Assembly (NCBI RefSeq): GCF_010894435.1
Contig: NZ_JAAIXZ010000020.1
Coordinates: forward strand, 62,001 to 126,000
From: Pyxidicoccus trucidator
GTDB taxonomy: Bacteria; Myxococcota; Myxococcia; Myxococcales; Myxococcaceae
Reading direction: 5' to 3'
Length of the DNA: 64,000 bases
Within the stretch, counting starts at the first letter, position 1, and each line of letters starts with the position of its first letter. Below are positions 1-8,486 of this stretch, piece by piece. The translations under genes were made by a program, and so were the position numbers. The notes under the pieces were generated by a model, which was not told the DNA's origin, made no database searches, and saw nothing but the letters and a program-made list of their open reading frames with translations.

Positions 1-360
1 CAGCACGTCCAGTTCCTCGCGCGTGCCGCGCGGCGGCTTGGCGATGAAGTCGAACGCGCCCAGCTCCAGTGCCTTGAAGACGTCCGACTTGTGCGAGTAG
101 CTGGAGATGACGATGACGGGCGTGGGCACCGTGCGCATCAGCAGCCGGAGGAAGGTGTAGCCGCCCAGCTTGGGCATCTCCAAATCCAGCGTGACCACGT
201 CCGGCTTCAGCTCCAGGACCTTCTTCAGCCCCTCCTCGCCGTCAGCCGCGCGGTCCAGCACCCGCACGTCCGAGGCCGACTCCAGCAGCGTGCTGAGGGT
301 GTGGCGGTTGTGCGCCGAGTCGTCGATGACGAGCACGGAGATGGAGTCCTGCGCGCTCAT
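1..360 (-). CDS. cheB: CheB chemotaxis methylesterase/response regulator (partial, N-terminal receiver)
   Basis: Only the N-terminal 120 residues lie in the window; the gene runs off the left edge. The visible part is a receiver domain: acidic residues near residue 13-14, the phospho-acceptor in a DLEMPKLGG motif and the conserved Lys in FDFIAKPP. The stretch PVIVISSYS and the ALELGAFDF segment are typical of CheB rather than CheY. In CheB the phosphorylated receiver relieves inhibition of a C-terminal methylesterase that removes methyl groups from chemoreceptor glutamates; that domain would lie beyond the edge. The ATG overlaps the cheR stop as ATGA, so the two opposing modification enzymes are translationally coupled. 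Assignment is strong from context and motifs, but the catalytic domain is not seen. Confidence 0.88.
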   Translation of the reverse strand, partial: MSAQDSISVLVIDDSAHNRHTLSTLLESASDVRVLDRAADGEEGLKKVLELKPDVVTLDLEMPKLGGYTFLRLLMRTVPTPVIVISSYSHKSDVFKALELGAFDFIAKPPRGTREELDVL

Positions 361-1238
361 CGCCCCTCCCCTCCCGTCAGCCCTGGAAGCTCCGGCCGGC
401 GGTACACCAGGTCTCCGCGCAGGTGCACCAGCTCGAAGTCCGCGCCCAGGTTCAACAGGTTCTCCGAGTGGCCGAGCAGCAGGTAGCCCCCGGGCACCAG
501 CCTGTCCCGGACGATGCGGAGCACCCTGCGGCGCGCGGCCAGGTCGAAGTAGATCATCACGTTGCGGCAGAAGACGACGTCCATGCGCGGCACCAGCTGG
601 CTGCCCGTCTCGTCCAGCAGGTTGTGGTGGCCGAAGGACACCCAGGCGCGCACCTCGTCACGCACCCGCACGCGGTTGTTGCCCACCGGAACGAAGAAGC
701 GCTCCAGCAGGTCCGCCGACGTGGCGCGCAGCGCGGACGGCCCGTACTCCGCGCGCCGAGCCAGCGTCAGCACACGCCGGGAGATGTCCGTGCCATACAC
801 CTCCACGTCCCAGTCGTCGAAGCGGCGGCTGTCCTTGAGGAGCATGGCCAGCGTGTAGGCCTCCTCTCCGGACGAGCACCCCGCCGACCACAGCCGCAGC
901 CGCCGCGTGCGCCCGTTGCGCTTCTCCAGGATGGGCAGCAGCTCGTCGCAGAAGGCCTTGAGCTGCGAGGGCTCGCGGAAGAAGTACGTCTCGTGCGTGG
1001 TGAGCGACTCGACGGCCGCCTCCAGCTCCGCGTGCCGCTGGGCGTCGTAGCGCAGGTAGCGGTGGTACGCGCCGAAGTCCATCAGCCCCAGCGCCTCCAG
1101 CCGGGGCCACAGCCGGCGCTCCATGACGAACTTCATGTCCTCGTGCACCAGGATGCCGCAGTGCGAGTACACGTGGTCCCTGAGGAGCCGGAACTCCTCC
1201 AGCGTCATCTCCGGACGTCCATCGTCGAAGCGAGTCAC
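357..1238 (-). CDS. cheR: CheR chemoreceptor methyltransferase
   Basis: A 293-residue SAM-dependent protein-glutamate O-methyltransferase, which methylates chemoreceptors for adaptation. Near residues 11-75 is the all-alpha CheR N-domain; THETYFFRE at 81-89 and SAGCSSGEEAY at 118-128 are the hallmark substrate-side and SAM-binding motifs; YGTDIS and FCRNVMIYFD follow. Normal length for the family. I start at the GTG at 1238 because GAGGGGG lies about 7 nt upstream; an in-frame ATG at 1208 has a GGAG directly abutting it, which is too close. It begins 12 bp after the HEAT-repeat gene stop and overlaps cheB by 4 bp. There is no TPR extension of the kind found in some myxobacterial CheR proteins. 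Confidence 0.93.
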   Translation of the reverse strand: MTRFDDGRPEMTLEEFRLLRDHVYSHCGILVHEDMKFVMERRLWPRLEALGLMDFGAYHRYLRYDAQRHAELEAAVESLTTHETYFFREPSQLKAFCDELLPILEKRNGRTRRLRLWSAGCSSGEEAYTLAMLLKDSRRFDDWDVEVYGTDISRRVLTLARRAEYGPSALRATSADLLERFFVPVGNNRVRVRDEVRAWVSFGHHNLLDETGSQLVPRMDVVFCRNVMIYFDLAARRRVLRIVRDRLVPGGYLLLGHSENLLNLGADFELVHLRGDLVYRRPELPGLTGGEGR

Positions 1239-1249
1239 GCGGTTCCCCC

Positions 1250-3226
1250 TCAGCGCCGGGACAGGCGCTCCACCGCGTCGGACAGGGTCTGCCGGGCCAG
1301 GGCGTCCGCTTCCGCCTCCAGCGCCAGGCGGGCGGCGTCCAGGCACTCCGGCCCGCCCGAATCTCCCAGCACCCGGGCCGCCGCCGCGCGCACGTCCCAG
1401 CGCGGGTGGCCCAGCAGCGACAACGCCAGCGACACTCCCTCCTCGGTCTCCGCGCCCGCGGACAACGCCGCCTTCACCACCTCCGCGTCCGGGTGGCTCG
1501 CGGCATTCCTCAGCACCCCGGGCACCGCCAGGCCCAGCCGGGACAGCGCACGCACCGCCGCCACCGCCAGCGCGCCATCCGGGTGCCGCACCAGCACTTC
1601 CAGGTCTGTCGCCCGGTCCACCGCTCCGCACGCGCCCACCGCCTCCACCGCGGCCAGGCGCACGGAGACATCCTCGTCGTGCAGCGCGGGCCGCAGCAGC
1701 GCCCCTGCCTCCGGGCCGCCCAGCCGTCCCATGGCCCGCACCCCGGAGATGCGCACCTGCATCGCCTCGTCCGCCAGCGCCGCGCGCGCCAGCTCGCGGC
1801 CCACGCCCCCATCCACCTCGCTCACGGCCTCCACCGCCGCCGCGCGCCACGTGGGCTCCGCGTCCCGGGCCAATTGCCGCAGCGCGGGCAGCGCGGGCGC
1901 ACCGCCCACCCGGGCCAGGGCGGCCACCGCCGCCGATGTCGCACGGCGCGCCACGGCCGCTTCCAGCGCCGCCAGCACCGCCGCCCGGTTGCTGCCCGCC
2001 AGCACGCCCAGCGCCCGCGTCGCCGCGCCCGCGAGGGCCGGGTCCACCAGCAGGTCCACCAACGGAGGCACCGCCTCCGGCGAGCGCGTGCGCCCCAGCG
2101 CCCGCACCACCACCGCGCGCAGGTCGTCCTCCGCCCACTCCAGCAGCGCGCATAGCGCCGTCACCGAGTCGGCATCCACCAGGTCCACCAGCGCCTCGGC
2201 CGCCGCCGCCCGCGCCGGGGAGGACAGGTCCGCCATGTGGCCCAGCAGCGCGCGCCCGCCCTCCGGCCCCAGCCGGCTCAGCGTGTTCAGCACCTCGCGC
2301 AGCAGCCGGTCCTCTCGCGCCGCCTCCGCCACCGGCAGCGCCAGCGACGGCTCGCCCAGCGCCGCCGCCGCCACCAGCGCGCCCGCGCGCACCGTCACGT
2401 CCTCGGCCTCCAGCGCCTGGGCCAGCCGCTCCCCCGCGTCCGGCAGCCGCCGCAGCGCCGCGAGCACCACCGCCTCGATTTCCCCGCGCCGCACCGACTC
2501 CGCCAGCGTCACCTGCGTGCCCAGCGCGCCCAGCGCGGCCTCGCGCACCGAGCGCACCCCCGACGCCAGCCCCTGGCAGATGCGCTCCGTGGCCACCACC
2601 TGCGGCACCAGGCCCAGCACGCGGAAGGCGCTGCGCTGCAGCCGTGAGTCGTCCAGCAGGGCCAGCACCACGTGCAGCGGTGGCGGGCGGCGCAGCAGCG
2701 CGAGCCCCTCCAACGCGGACAGCCTCAGCAGCGGCTCCGGGTCCGCCAGCAGCGCCTCCAGCGCTCGCGCCGAGTGCTCACCGCCCACCCGGCCCAGCGC
2801 CTCCGACACGGACACCCGCACGTTGAGGTCCGGGTCCTCCAGCGCCTGCACCAGCGGCATTTCCGCGGTGCGCTGCCCGAGCTGCCCGAGGATGTCCGCC
2901 GCGAACTTGCGCTGGTCCGGGTCCGGGTGCGAGAGCAGCCGCACCAGGGGCCCCAGCGCCGCGCCGCCCAGGCCGGCCAGCGCCTCCGCCGCCGCGTTGC
3001 GCGCGCCCGTCTCGCCCCGCTCGTCCAGCACGCGGATGAGGCGCTCGGCCACGTCGCGCGAGGACGGCAGCCGCTTGAGGGTCTCGGCCGCCACGTGGCG
3101 CACGCGCCAGCTCTCGTCGTGCAGGCCGGCGACGAGCACCTCCAGTGCGCCCGTCGTCCCCGGGTCCAGCTCCTGGAGCGCGCGGTAGCGCTCCTCCTCC
3201 GCGGGGAACTCGGGCAGGGGGTTCAT
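1250..3226 (-). CDS. HEAT-repeat protein of the chemosensory operon
   Basis: A 658-residue protein made almost entirely of HEAT/PBS-lyase-like repeats: about twenty units of roughly 31 residues, with recurring patterns such as VRHVAAETL, VRVSVSEALGRVG, WRAAAVEAV and VRLAAVEAVG. No signal peptide, membrane segment or catalytic motif is visible. HEAT solenoids act as protein-binding scaffolds; some resemble phycobilin lyase repeats but there is no phycobiliprotein context here. It lies between a small membrane protein (ATGA overlap) and cheR (12-bp gap), so it is part of the signalling operon. HEAT-repeat partners are known in some myxobacterial Che clusters. A plausible role is an adaptor or output partner for the CheA pathway, but that is inference. 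Confidence 0.8.
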   Translation of the reverse strand: MNPLPEFPAEEERYRALQELDPGTTGALEVLVAGLHDESWRVRHVAAETLKRLPSSRDVAERLIRVLDERGETGARNAAAEALAGLGGAALGPLVRLLSHPDPDQRKFAADILGQLGQRTAEMPLVQALEDPDLNVRVSVSEALGRVGGEHSARALEALLADPEPLLRLSALEGLALLRRPPPLHVVLALLDDSRLQRSAFRVLGLVPQVVATERICQGLASGVRSVREAALGALGTQVTLAESVRRGEIEAVVLAALRRLPDAGERLAQALEAEDVTVRAGALVAAAALGEPSLALPVAEAAREDRLLREVLNTLSRLGPEGGRALLGHMADLSSPARAAAAEALVDLVDADSVTALCALLEWAEDDLRAVVVRALGRTRSPEAVPPLVDLLVDPALAGAATRALGVLAGSNRAAVLAALEAAVARRATSAAVAALARVGGAPALPALRQLARDAEPTWRAAAVEAVSEVDGGVGRELARAALADEAMQVRISGVRAMGRLGGPEAGALLRPALHDEDVSVRLAAVEAVGACGAVDRATDLEVLVRHPDGALAVAAVRALSRLGLAVPGVLRNAASHPDAEVVKAALSAGAETEEGVSLALSLLGHPRWDVRAAAARVLGDSGGPECLDAARLALEAEADALARQTLSDAVERLSRR

Positions 3227-3624
3227 TCGAAGACCCGGTCGGACCCTGGCTGCGTGTAGAACCAGATGGCGTAGATGCCCAGCGCCGTGCCCAGCGGCAT
3301 GTTGGGAATGGCGAGGATGCCCATCACCAGCGCCAGCGTCCGGGACCAGCGTCGGCGCTTCAGCAGCCCGACGCCGGTGGCGAGGCCCGGCAGCGCCGTC
3401 AGCAGGAAGCAGCCGGTGAGTCCCAGGGTGATGGCGAACATCATCGCCCGCACTTCCGCCTCCGCGTCCTCCATTCCCAGCTGGCCCATGAAGAGCATGA
3501 CGGCGCCGAAGCCCAGCGCGACCAGCAGTGTCAGCGCATTCATCACGAGGAAGAGGATGCCGAGGATGCGGCGGTGTCCCTCCAGCGACTGCAGCTCTAC
3601 CCGTGCTCCGTCTTGCGTGTTCAC
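3223..3624 (-). CDS. Small four-helix membrane protein
   Basis: A 133-residue protein with hydrophobic stretches near residues 19-45, 62-90 and 98-122, consistent with three to four transmembrane helices. There is an acidic loop (GMEDAEAEV) after the first pair and a basic KRRRW after the third. It starts with GTG, overlapping the stop of the preceding cheW gene (GTGA), and its stop overlaps the ATG of the HEAT-repeat gene. I do not recognise a named family with certainty. The tight coupling within the Che operon suggests a membrane anchor or accessory component of this pathway, which is inference. Confidence 0.75.
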   Translation of the reverse strand: MNTQDGARVELQSLEGHRRILGILFLVMNALTLLVALGFGAVMLFMGQLGMEDAEAEVRAMMFAITLGLTGCFLLTALPGLATGVGLLKRRRWSRTLALVMGILAIPNMPLGTALGIYAIWFYTQPGSDRVFE

Positions 3625-4145
3625 TCGGGCCTCCGTGAGGACTCTCGCTCCAGCTCCGCGCGCAACAACGCCTTCAAGTCCAGCAACAGCCGCAGCCTGT
3701 CCGGCGGCCCGCAGACGCCCACCACGAAGGGCGAGCGCCCCGCCACCACCAGCGCGGGCGCGGGCTTGATGTCACCCCTGCGCACGCGCAGCACCTCCGC
3801 CACCCGGTCCACCCGCACCGCCACACGCCGCGTGCCCAGCCGGCACACCAGCAGCCGAGACTTCGGCGACTCCGGCGAAGCCTGCCCCAGCAGCCGGCGC
3901 CGCAGGTCCACCACCGGCAGGATGATGCCCCGCAGGTGCAGCACGCCCTCCACGAAGGACGGCGCATGGGGGATGGGTGTGACGCGCTGGAGCGGGAGGA
4001 TTTCCTCCACGCGCATGATGTCCAGCACGTACTCCTCGCTGCCCACGAAGAAGGCGCACAGTTGCACCAGCGTGTCCGCCTCCTGGGCGGGAGCGTCCAG
4101 CACCGCGCGCGGGCGGCGCGCCAGGAGGTTGACCGGGTCCTTCAT
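3621..4145 (-). CDS. cheW: CheW-like coupling protein (second of two)
   Basis: A 174-residue single CheW domain (residues about 25-165). Typical elements are QLCAFFVGSEEYVLDIMRVEEIL, then the HLRGIILPVVDLR core and a beta-barrel C-terminal half (RLLVCRLGTRRVAVRVDRV, DRLRLLLDLKALL). CheW links the CheA kinase to receptors in membrane arrays. Start chosen at the ATG that overlaps the previous cheW stop (ATGA); a longer in-frame extension upstream would run over the other cheW gene. Two unequal CheW proteins in one operon may give the array two coupling modes, or one may bind a non-receptor partner. Confidence 0.9.
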   Translation of the reverse strand: MKDPVNLLARRPRAVLDAPAQEADTLVQLCAFFVGSEEYVLDIMRVEEILPLQRVTPIPHAPSFVEGVLHLRGIILPVVDLRRRLLGQASPESPKSRLLVCRLGTRRVAVRVDRVAEVLRVRRGDIKPAPALVVAGRSPFVVGVCGPPDRLRLLLDLKALLRAELERESSRRPE

Positions 4146-4708
4146 GAGGCGAGCGCCTGTTCCGGGTCCAGGAGGATGTAGAGCGTCGGCCCCCGGCGGC
4201 CGATGCCCACCACGCAGTCTCGGTCTCCCGAGCGCAGCCCCGGCGGCGCCGGCTCCAGCATGGACGGCTTCAGCTTCACCACGCCGGTGACACCGTCCAC
4301 CCACACTCCGGCGGGGCCCGACTCCGTGCGCAGCACGAGGATGCGCGCGTCTCTCGGAGGAGGGGCCGCTTCGGGGCCCGCCACGACCGGGGCCCGCTCC
4401 GCCAGCCGCAGCCGCATCTTGATGTCGTAGGCGGGCAGCAGCTCGCCGCGCAGGTTCATCACGCCCAGCAGGTGGGGCTCCGCGCGGGGAATCTCCGTCA
4501 TCGGAGGCACCTTCGCGATTTCCCGCACGAGACGGATGGGCACCGCGTAGCACTCGCCCTCCAGGAGGAACGCGAGGTACTCCTCCGGCACCTCCTCCGG
4601 GGCGGTCGTCTGCGCGCCGTCACTGCCGGCGGCGAAGTCCTGCAAGCCGGCGACGTCCTCGTCCGGGCGGTAGAAGAAGTCGTCGAGTAGCTCTGCGAAC
4701 CGGGACAC
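4142..4708 (-). CDS. cheW: CheW-like coupling protein (first of two)
   Basis: A 188-residue protein with an N-terminal 40-residue extension rich in acidic residues (ELLDDFFYRPDEDVAG), then a CheW domain: EYLAFLLEGECYAVPIRLVREI, GVMNLRGELLPAYDIKMRL, ARILVLRTES and a C-terminal PTLYILLDPEQ strand. It sits 43 bp after cheA and overlaps the next cheW by 4 bp. Coupling between CheA and an array partner is the expected role. Compared with the neighbouring CheW it carries an extra Pro/Ala insertion (residues about 110-120) and the acidic N-terminus, so the two are probably not redundant. Confidence 0.9.
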   Translation of the reverse strand: MSRFAELLDDFFYRPDEDVAGLQDFAAGSDGAQTTAPEEVPEEYLAFLLEGECYAVPIRLVREIAKVPPMTEIPRAEPHLLGVMNLRGELLPAYDIKMRLRLAERAPVVAGPEAAPPPRDARILVLRTESGPAGVWVDGVTGVVKLKPSMLEPAPPGLRSGDRDCVVGIGRRGPTLYILLDPEQALAS

Positions 4709-4751
4709 AGCCGCCGAGGATAGCAGCCGGCCGCCCCGGCCGCAGCGCGAG

Positions 4752-7094
4752 TCAGGCCCGACGCCGCTCCATGGACAGGCCGTCCTCCAGCAGCGCCGCC
4801 ACGTCCAGCACCAGCACCGTGCGCCGGTTTCCCAGGTCCGTGGCGCCGGAGATGCCCCGGACGGACTGGAGCCGGCCTCCCAGGGGCTTGGTGACGATGT
4901 CCTGCTGGCCGTGCAGCTCGTCCACGGCGATGCCCAGCCGCTCCTGCGCCAGCCCCACCACCACCACGAAGTGGCGGTTCACCGGCCGCTCCGGCAGGGC
5001 GAACATCCGCGCCAGCCGCATGAAGGGCAGCGTCTGGCCGCGCAAATCCAGGACCTCGCGCCGCTCCACGGTGCGGATGTCCTTCGGCTGGACGGAGAGG
5101 ATTTCCAGCACGCTGTTGAGCGGCACCGCGTAGGTGCGCCCACTCACCCCCACCACCAGCGCGCGGATGATGGCCAGGGTGACGGGCAGCGTCAGGTGGA
5201 AGGCGGTGCCCTTCCCGCGCTCGCTCCACACGTCGATGATGCCGGACAGGTTGCCCAGGTTGTTCTTCACCACGTCCAGCCCCACGCCGCGCCCGGACAG
5301 CTCGGACACGCTGCGCGCGGTGGAGAAGCCGGGCAGGAAGATGAGGTTGAGCAGCTCGCGCCGGCTCATCTCCTGCGCCTGGGAGAAGGTGATGAGGCCC
5401 CGGGTGAGGGCCACCTCGCGCACGCGCAGCTCGTCGATGCCGGCGCCGTCGTCGCTCACCTCGATGACGACGTGGTTGCCCTTCTGCTCGGCGCGCAGCG
5501 CCACCACCGCGCGCCGGGGCTTGCCGGCGGCGAGCCGCGCCTCGGGCGACTCCACGCCATGGTCGATGGCGTTGCGGATGAGGTGCATCAGCGGGTCGCT
5601 CAGCTCCTCGACGATGAGCTTGTCCAGCTCCACCTCGCCGCCGCCGATGACGAACTCGATTTCCTTCCCCGCCTCGCGGGTGATGCGGCGCACCAGCCGG
5701 GCCAGCTTGTCGAACACCTGGCCCACGGGGACCATGCGCGCTTCGAGCAGCCCCTCCTGGAGCGCCTCCAGCTTGCGCTCCAGCCCGCGCGTCTCGCGCG
5801 CCAGCTCCTGGCCGAACAGCTTGGACAGCGCCACCGCCCCGTCCTGCCGCGCGGACTCCGCCAGGCGCTGGAGGTTGGCCTTGATGAGCAGCAGCTCGCC
5901 CACCATGTTGATGAGGCCGTCCAGCCGGCCGATGTCCACGCGCACCGTCTGCGTCAGCGAGCGCAGCGACGCGTCCGCCTCCGCGCGCACCGGCCCCGCC
6001 GCAGGGCCCTCCGTCACCACGGCCCGGACCCGCTGCGCCGCCCCGGGCCCTTGCAGGTACGCCACGGAGGTCGTCCCGGGCGCGTTCCCCGGGGAGGGCT
6101 GAAGCCCGGAAGGCGTCACCGGCACCAGCGCCTCGCTCGTGCCCTCCCCTTCCGTCGACTCCGTCAGCAGGGGCTGCTGCGTCCCCGCGCCCCTCGCGGT
6201 GGACGGCGTGGCGGCCCGGGCGCCCTTCTTCCGGCTCCCCCGCTTCGTCGGAGGCCCGGGCAACACCTCGGGCGACTCCACCCGGGTCAGGGCCACGCGG
6301 AAGGACTCGGGCTCGGCCTGCGGGGACTGGGCCCAGGGGGGCGGCGGCCGGACCACCAGCGGGGACAGCTCCGCGGGAGTGCCCTCGAGCCCGGCCGCCA
6401 GCCGCTCGCCGGTGGTCTGCGCGCCGAAGATGAGGTCGAAGGCGATGCCATGCGCGCCGCCGGAGCGCGTGGACGGCAGCGTGCTGATGACCTCGCCCAG
6501 CGGCTTGAGGCGCGCGTTGAGGTCCGCCAGCCCCTTGTCGAAGTCGGACAGATCGAACGCCGCGCGCACTCGCCACAGCGACACGCCGCGCCGCACGTTC
6601 TCCCGCAGCCGGTGCTCCTCGTACTCGGTGAAGACCGAGCGCACCGCCGAATCCAGCTCCAGCCGGTCCAGCGGGTCCTCGTCCGCGGCCACGGGCTGCG
6701 AGCCCAGCTGCTCCAGCCGCGCCGTCATGGCCTCCACGCGCCAGGTGAGCGGCTCGGACTCCAAGCCCCGCGCCGCCTCGGCCAGCAGCGCCTGGAAGGC
6801 GTCCAGCACCTCAATCAGCGAGTCCAGCGCCGTGTCGTCCAGCCGCAGCCGGCCCAGCCGGAGCCTGTCCAGCAGGTCCTCCGTGCTGTGCGCCAGTCGG
6901 GCGATGCGCTCCTGGCCGAACAGCCCGGACAGCCCCTTGAGCGAGTGCGCCGCGCGGAAGACGCCGTTGACCAGCTCCGGGTCCGCCTCCTGCCCGCGCC
7001 GCTCGTCCAGGACGAGCAGATCCTTGCCCAGCGCGTCGAGGATTTCGGTCGCCTCGGCCACGAACTCGGCCAGGGCCTTGGAGCCGGGATTCAC
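4752..7094 (-). CDS. cheA: CheA chemosensory histidine kinase
   Basis: A 780-residue class II histidine kinase. Domains in order: HPt (P1) at about 1-105 with the phosphorylated His50 in FRAAHSLKGLSG; a long variable region at about 130-370 with a Pro/Ser/Thr-rich linker; the P3 dimerisation helices (INMVGELLLIKANLQRL); the ATP-binding HATPase with the N box NAIDHGVESPE, G1 box DDGAGID and GRGVGLDVVKNN; and a CheW-like P5 domain at the C-terminus. No receiver is fused. It autophosphorylates on His50 and passes phosphate to the receiver encoded just upstream and to CheB. Starts with GTG overlapping the stop of that receiver gene. Confidence 0.95.
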   Translation of the reverse strand: MNPGSKALAEFVAEATEILDALGKDLLVLDERRGQEADPELVNGVFRAAHSLKGLSGLFGQERIARLAHSTEDLLDRLRLGRLRLDDTALDSLIEVLDAFQALLAEAARGLESEPLTWRVEAMTARLEQLGSQPVAADEDPLDRLELDSAVRSVFTEYEEHRLRENVRRGVSLWRVRAAFDLSDFDKGLADLNARLKPLGEVISTLPSTRSGGAHGIAFDLIFGAQTTGERLAAGLEGTPAELSPLVVRPPPPWAQSPQAEPESFRVALTRVESPEVLPGPPTKRGSRKKGARAATPSTARGAGTQQPLLTESTEGEGTSEALVPVTPSGLQPSPGNAPGTTSVAYLQGPGAAQRVRAVVTEGPAAGPVRAEADASLRSLTQTVRVDIGRLDGLINMVGELLLIKANLQRLAESARQDGAVALSKLFGQELARETRGLERKLEALQEGLLEARMVPVGQVFDKLARLVRRITREAGKEIEFVIGGGEVELDKLIVEELSDPLMHLIRNAIDHGVESPEARLAAGKPRRAVVALRAEQKGNHVVIEVSDDGAGIDELRVREVALTRGLITFSQAQEMSRRELLNLIFLPGFSTARSVSELSGRGVGLDVVKNNLGNLSGIIDVWSERGKGTAFHLTLPVTLAIIRALVVGVSGRTYAVPLNSVLEILSVQPKDIRTVERREVLDLRGQTLPFMRLARMFALPERPVNRHFVVVVGLAQERLGIAVDELHGQQDIVTKPLGGRLQSVRGISGATDLGNRRTVLVLDVAALLEDGLSMERRRA

Positions 7095-7465
7095 GGCAGC
7101 TTCAGGTACCGCCGCAGGAGCCCTTCCAGGCTCCCGGGCAGGAAGGGCTTGACCAGGTACTCCTGCGCGCCCAGCGCCATCCCGCGGTCGCGGTCCTGCT
7201 CGCGACCCTCGGTGGTGATGATGAACAGGGGCACGTCCCGGTAGTTGGGGTTCTTCTTGACGAAGTTGATGAGCTCCAGCCCGTTGATGTCGGGCATGTT
7301 GATGTCGGTGATGATGAGCTCGAACCGGTGGCGCGGCAGCAGCTTCAGGGCCTCGAAGCCGCTCGAGGTGACGATGGCCTCGATGCCTTCCACGGCCTCC
7401 ACCGTCGCGGCGATGTACTCGCGCGACGCCTTGGAGTCCTCGACAATCAACACCTTGACACGCAT
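7091..7465 (-). CDS. CheY-like single-domain response regulator
   Basis: A 124-residue stand-alone receiver: KVLIVEDS at the N-terminus, phospho-acceptor Asp in LIITDINMPDINGLEL, then IITTEG and the KPF lysine near the C-terminus. There is no output domain, so it acts like CheY by protein-protein contact. It is the first visible gene of the chemosensory operon and overlaps cheA (GTGA). Start chosen at the ATG at 7465, preceded by a GGGGCGAG ribosome site; an upstream ATG at 7489 adds only eight residues not found in receivers. No flagellar switch is expected in a gliding myxobacterium, so the downstream target is unknown. Confidence 0.9.
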   Translation of the reverse strand: MRVKVLIVEDSKASREYIAATVEAVEGIEAIVTSSGFEALKLLPRHRFELIITDINMPDINGLELINFVKKNPNYRDVPLFIITTEGREQDRDRGMALGAQEYLVKPFLPGSLEGLLRRYLKLP

Positions 7466-7520
7466 GTGCGCTCGCCCCGGGCAGTGCATGCTAACAGAAC
7501 GCCTGCCCGCCCGCCGAGCG

Positions 7521-8012
7521 TCACCCCTTGCGGGCCGGTAGCACCCGGCCAAGAGCCTTGTCCGCGAGGAGGGCCACCCGTCCACCCTTGAACGCTGGGA
7601 GGAAGCCCTTCTGGAAGGCCTCGGCCCGCGCAGCGTCCTCCGCCCCGCCCCCCGAGGGGACCTCCAGCGCCACCGAGTCCACCTTCGCCCGGCTCAGCAC
7701 CCGGCCCGCGCCAGCCAGGGCCTCGGTCAGCGCGCCAGCGTCCAGCTTCTGACGGGAGCCCAGCCCCACCACGAAGATGCGGGGGACCGGGAACTTCCCG
7801 TCCGAGGGCAGCAGGAGCCAGTCGTCCTTGGCGCCCGTGAAGAAGCCATTCTTCAGCACCCGGGACAGGGCGCCGCACAGGCGCCAGTCCACGTAGCCCG
7901 CGGAGGAAGGCAGGGGCCGGTCGTCCTCGGCCACGAAGAGGCAGAGGGCGTCCACCCCGGCGAGCGCGTCCAGCCCCTCCAACCCGATGTCGTGCGTCGT
8001 CGTCTGGCTCAC
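7521..8012 (-). CDS. Stand-alone M17 leucyl-aminopeptidase N-terminal domain protein
   Basis: A 163-residue protein resembling the macro-like N-terminal domain of PepA/leucyl aminopeptidases: an alpha/beta pattern with ALCLFVAEDD early, the KFPVPRIFVVGLGSRQKLDAGALTEAL segment typical of that domain, and a RVALLADKALG-like end. The catalytic M17 domain with its metal-binding Asp/Glu/Lys residues is absent: the frame stops here and the next 55 bp lead to the Che operon. So it cannot be a peptidase by itself. It is 52 bp downstream of nusB on the same strand and could be the last gene of that operon. A regulatory or DNA-binding role, as known for the PepA N-domain, is only a guess. Confidence 0.7.
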   Translation of the reverse strand: MSQTTTHDIGLEGLDALAGVDALCLFVAEDDRPLPSSAGYVDWRLCGALSRVLKNGFFTGAKDDWLLLPSDGKFPVPRIFVVGLGSRQKLDAGALTEALAGAGRVLSRAKVDSVALEVPSGGGAEDAARAEAFQKGFLPAFKGGRVALLADKALGRVLPARKG

Positions 8013-8064
8013 GGGGCGTCCTCGCTCGAATCAGGGGGTCATGGAATGCCGAGCGCCACGGCGC

Positions 8065-8484
8065 TCAGGGTTTGTTGAGCGCCACGGCCACGCGGTCCAG
8101 CAGGCCGTTGACGAAGGCGCTGGACTCCTCGGTGCCGAAGTTCTTGCCCAGCTCCACCGCCTCGTTGATGGACACCTTGCGGGGGATGTCCGGGCGGTAC
8201 TTCAGCTCGAAGATGCCCAGGCGCAGCACGTTGCGGTCGATGCGGGACATGCGGTCCAGCCGCCAGTTGTGGCTGTGCCGCTCGATCAGCTCGTCGATTT
8301 CCTCGCGGTGGGCCTGGACGCCATCCACCAGCTCGCGGGCGAACTTCACCGCGTCCGGATCCCTCTTGGGCTCCTCGGAGGAGGCCCAGGCGGACTCCAG
8401 GGCCTCGGCCACCGTCGCCGGGGCCATCTCCAGCTGATAGAGCGCCTGCAGCGCCCGCTCGCGTCCCGTTCTCCGCGCGCCCAT
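8065..8484 (-). CDS. nusB: NusB transcription antitermination factor
   Basis: A 139-residue all-alpha NusB: ARRTGRERALQALYQLEM at the start, the central DELIERHSHNWRLDRMSRIDRNVLRLGIFEL block and the SINEAVELGKNFGTEESSAFVNGLLDRVA C-terminal signature. NusB with NusE binds boxA RNA in rRNA leaders to form antitermination complexes. Length is normal. The ATG is 2 bp downstream of the ribH stop, the classic ribH-nusB pairing, so they are surely co-transcribed. A longer frame upstream lies inside ribH and was not used. Confidence 0.95.
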   Translation of the reverse strand: MGARRTGRERALQALYQLEMAPATVAEALESAWASSEEPKRDPDAVKFARELVDGVQAHREEIDELIERHSHNWRLDRMSRIDRNVLRLGIFELKYRPDIPRKVSINEAVELGKNFGTEESSAFVNGLLDRVAVALNKP

Positions 8485-8486
8485 GG

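Noticed and set aside
1123..2826. Long Pro/Arg-rich open frame on the plus strand across the HEAT gene
   Set aside because: It is the complementary reading of the HEAT-repeat gene; low-complexity Pro/Arg/Ala composition with no domain. Similar shadows occur opposite most genes because GC-rich third positions leave few stops.
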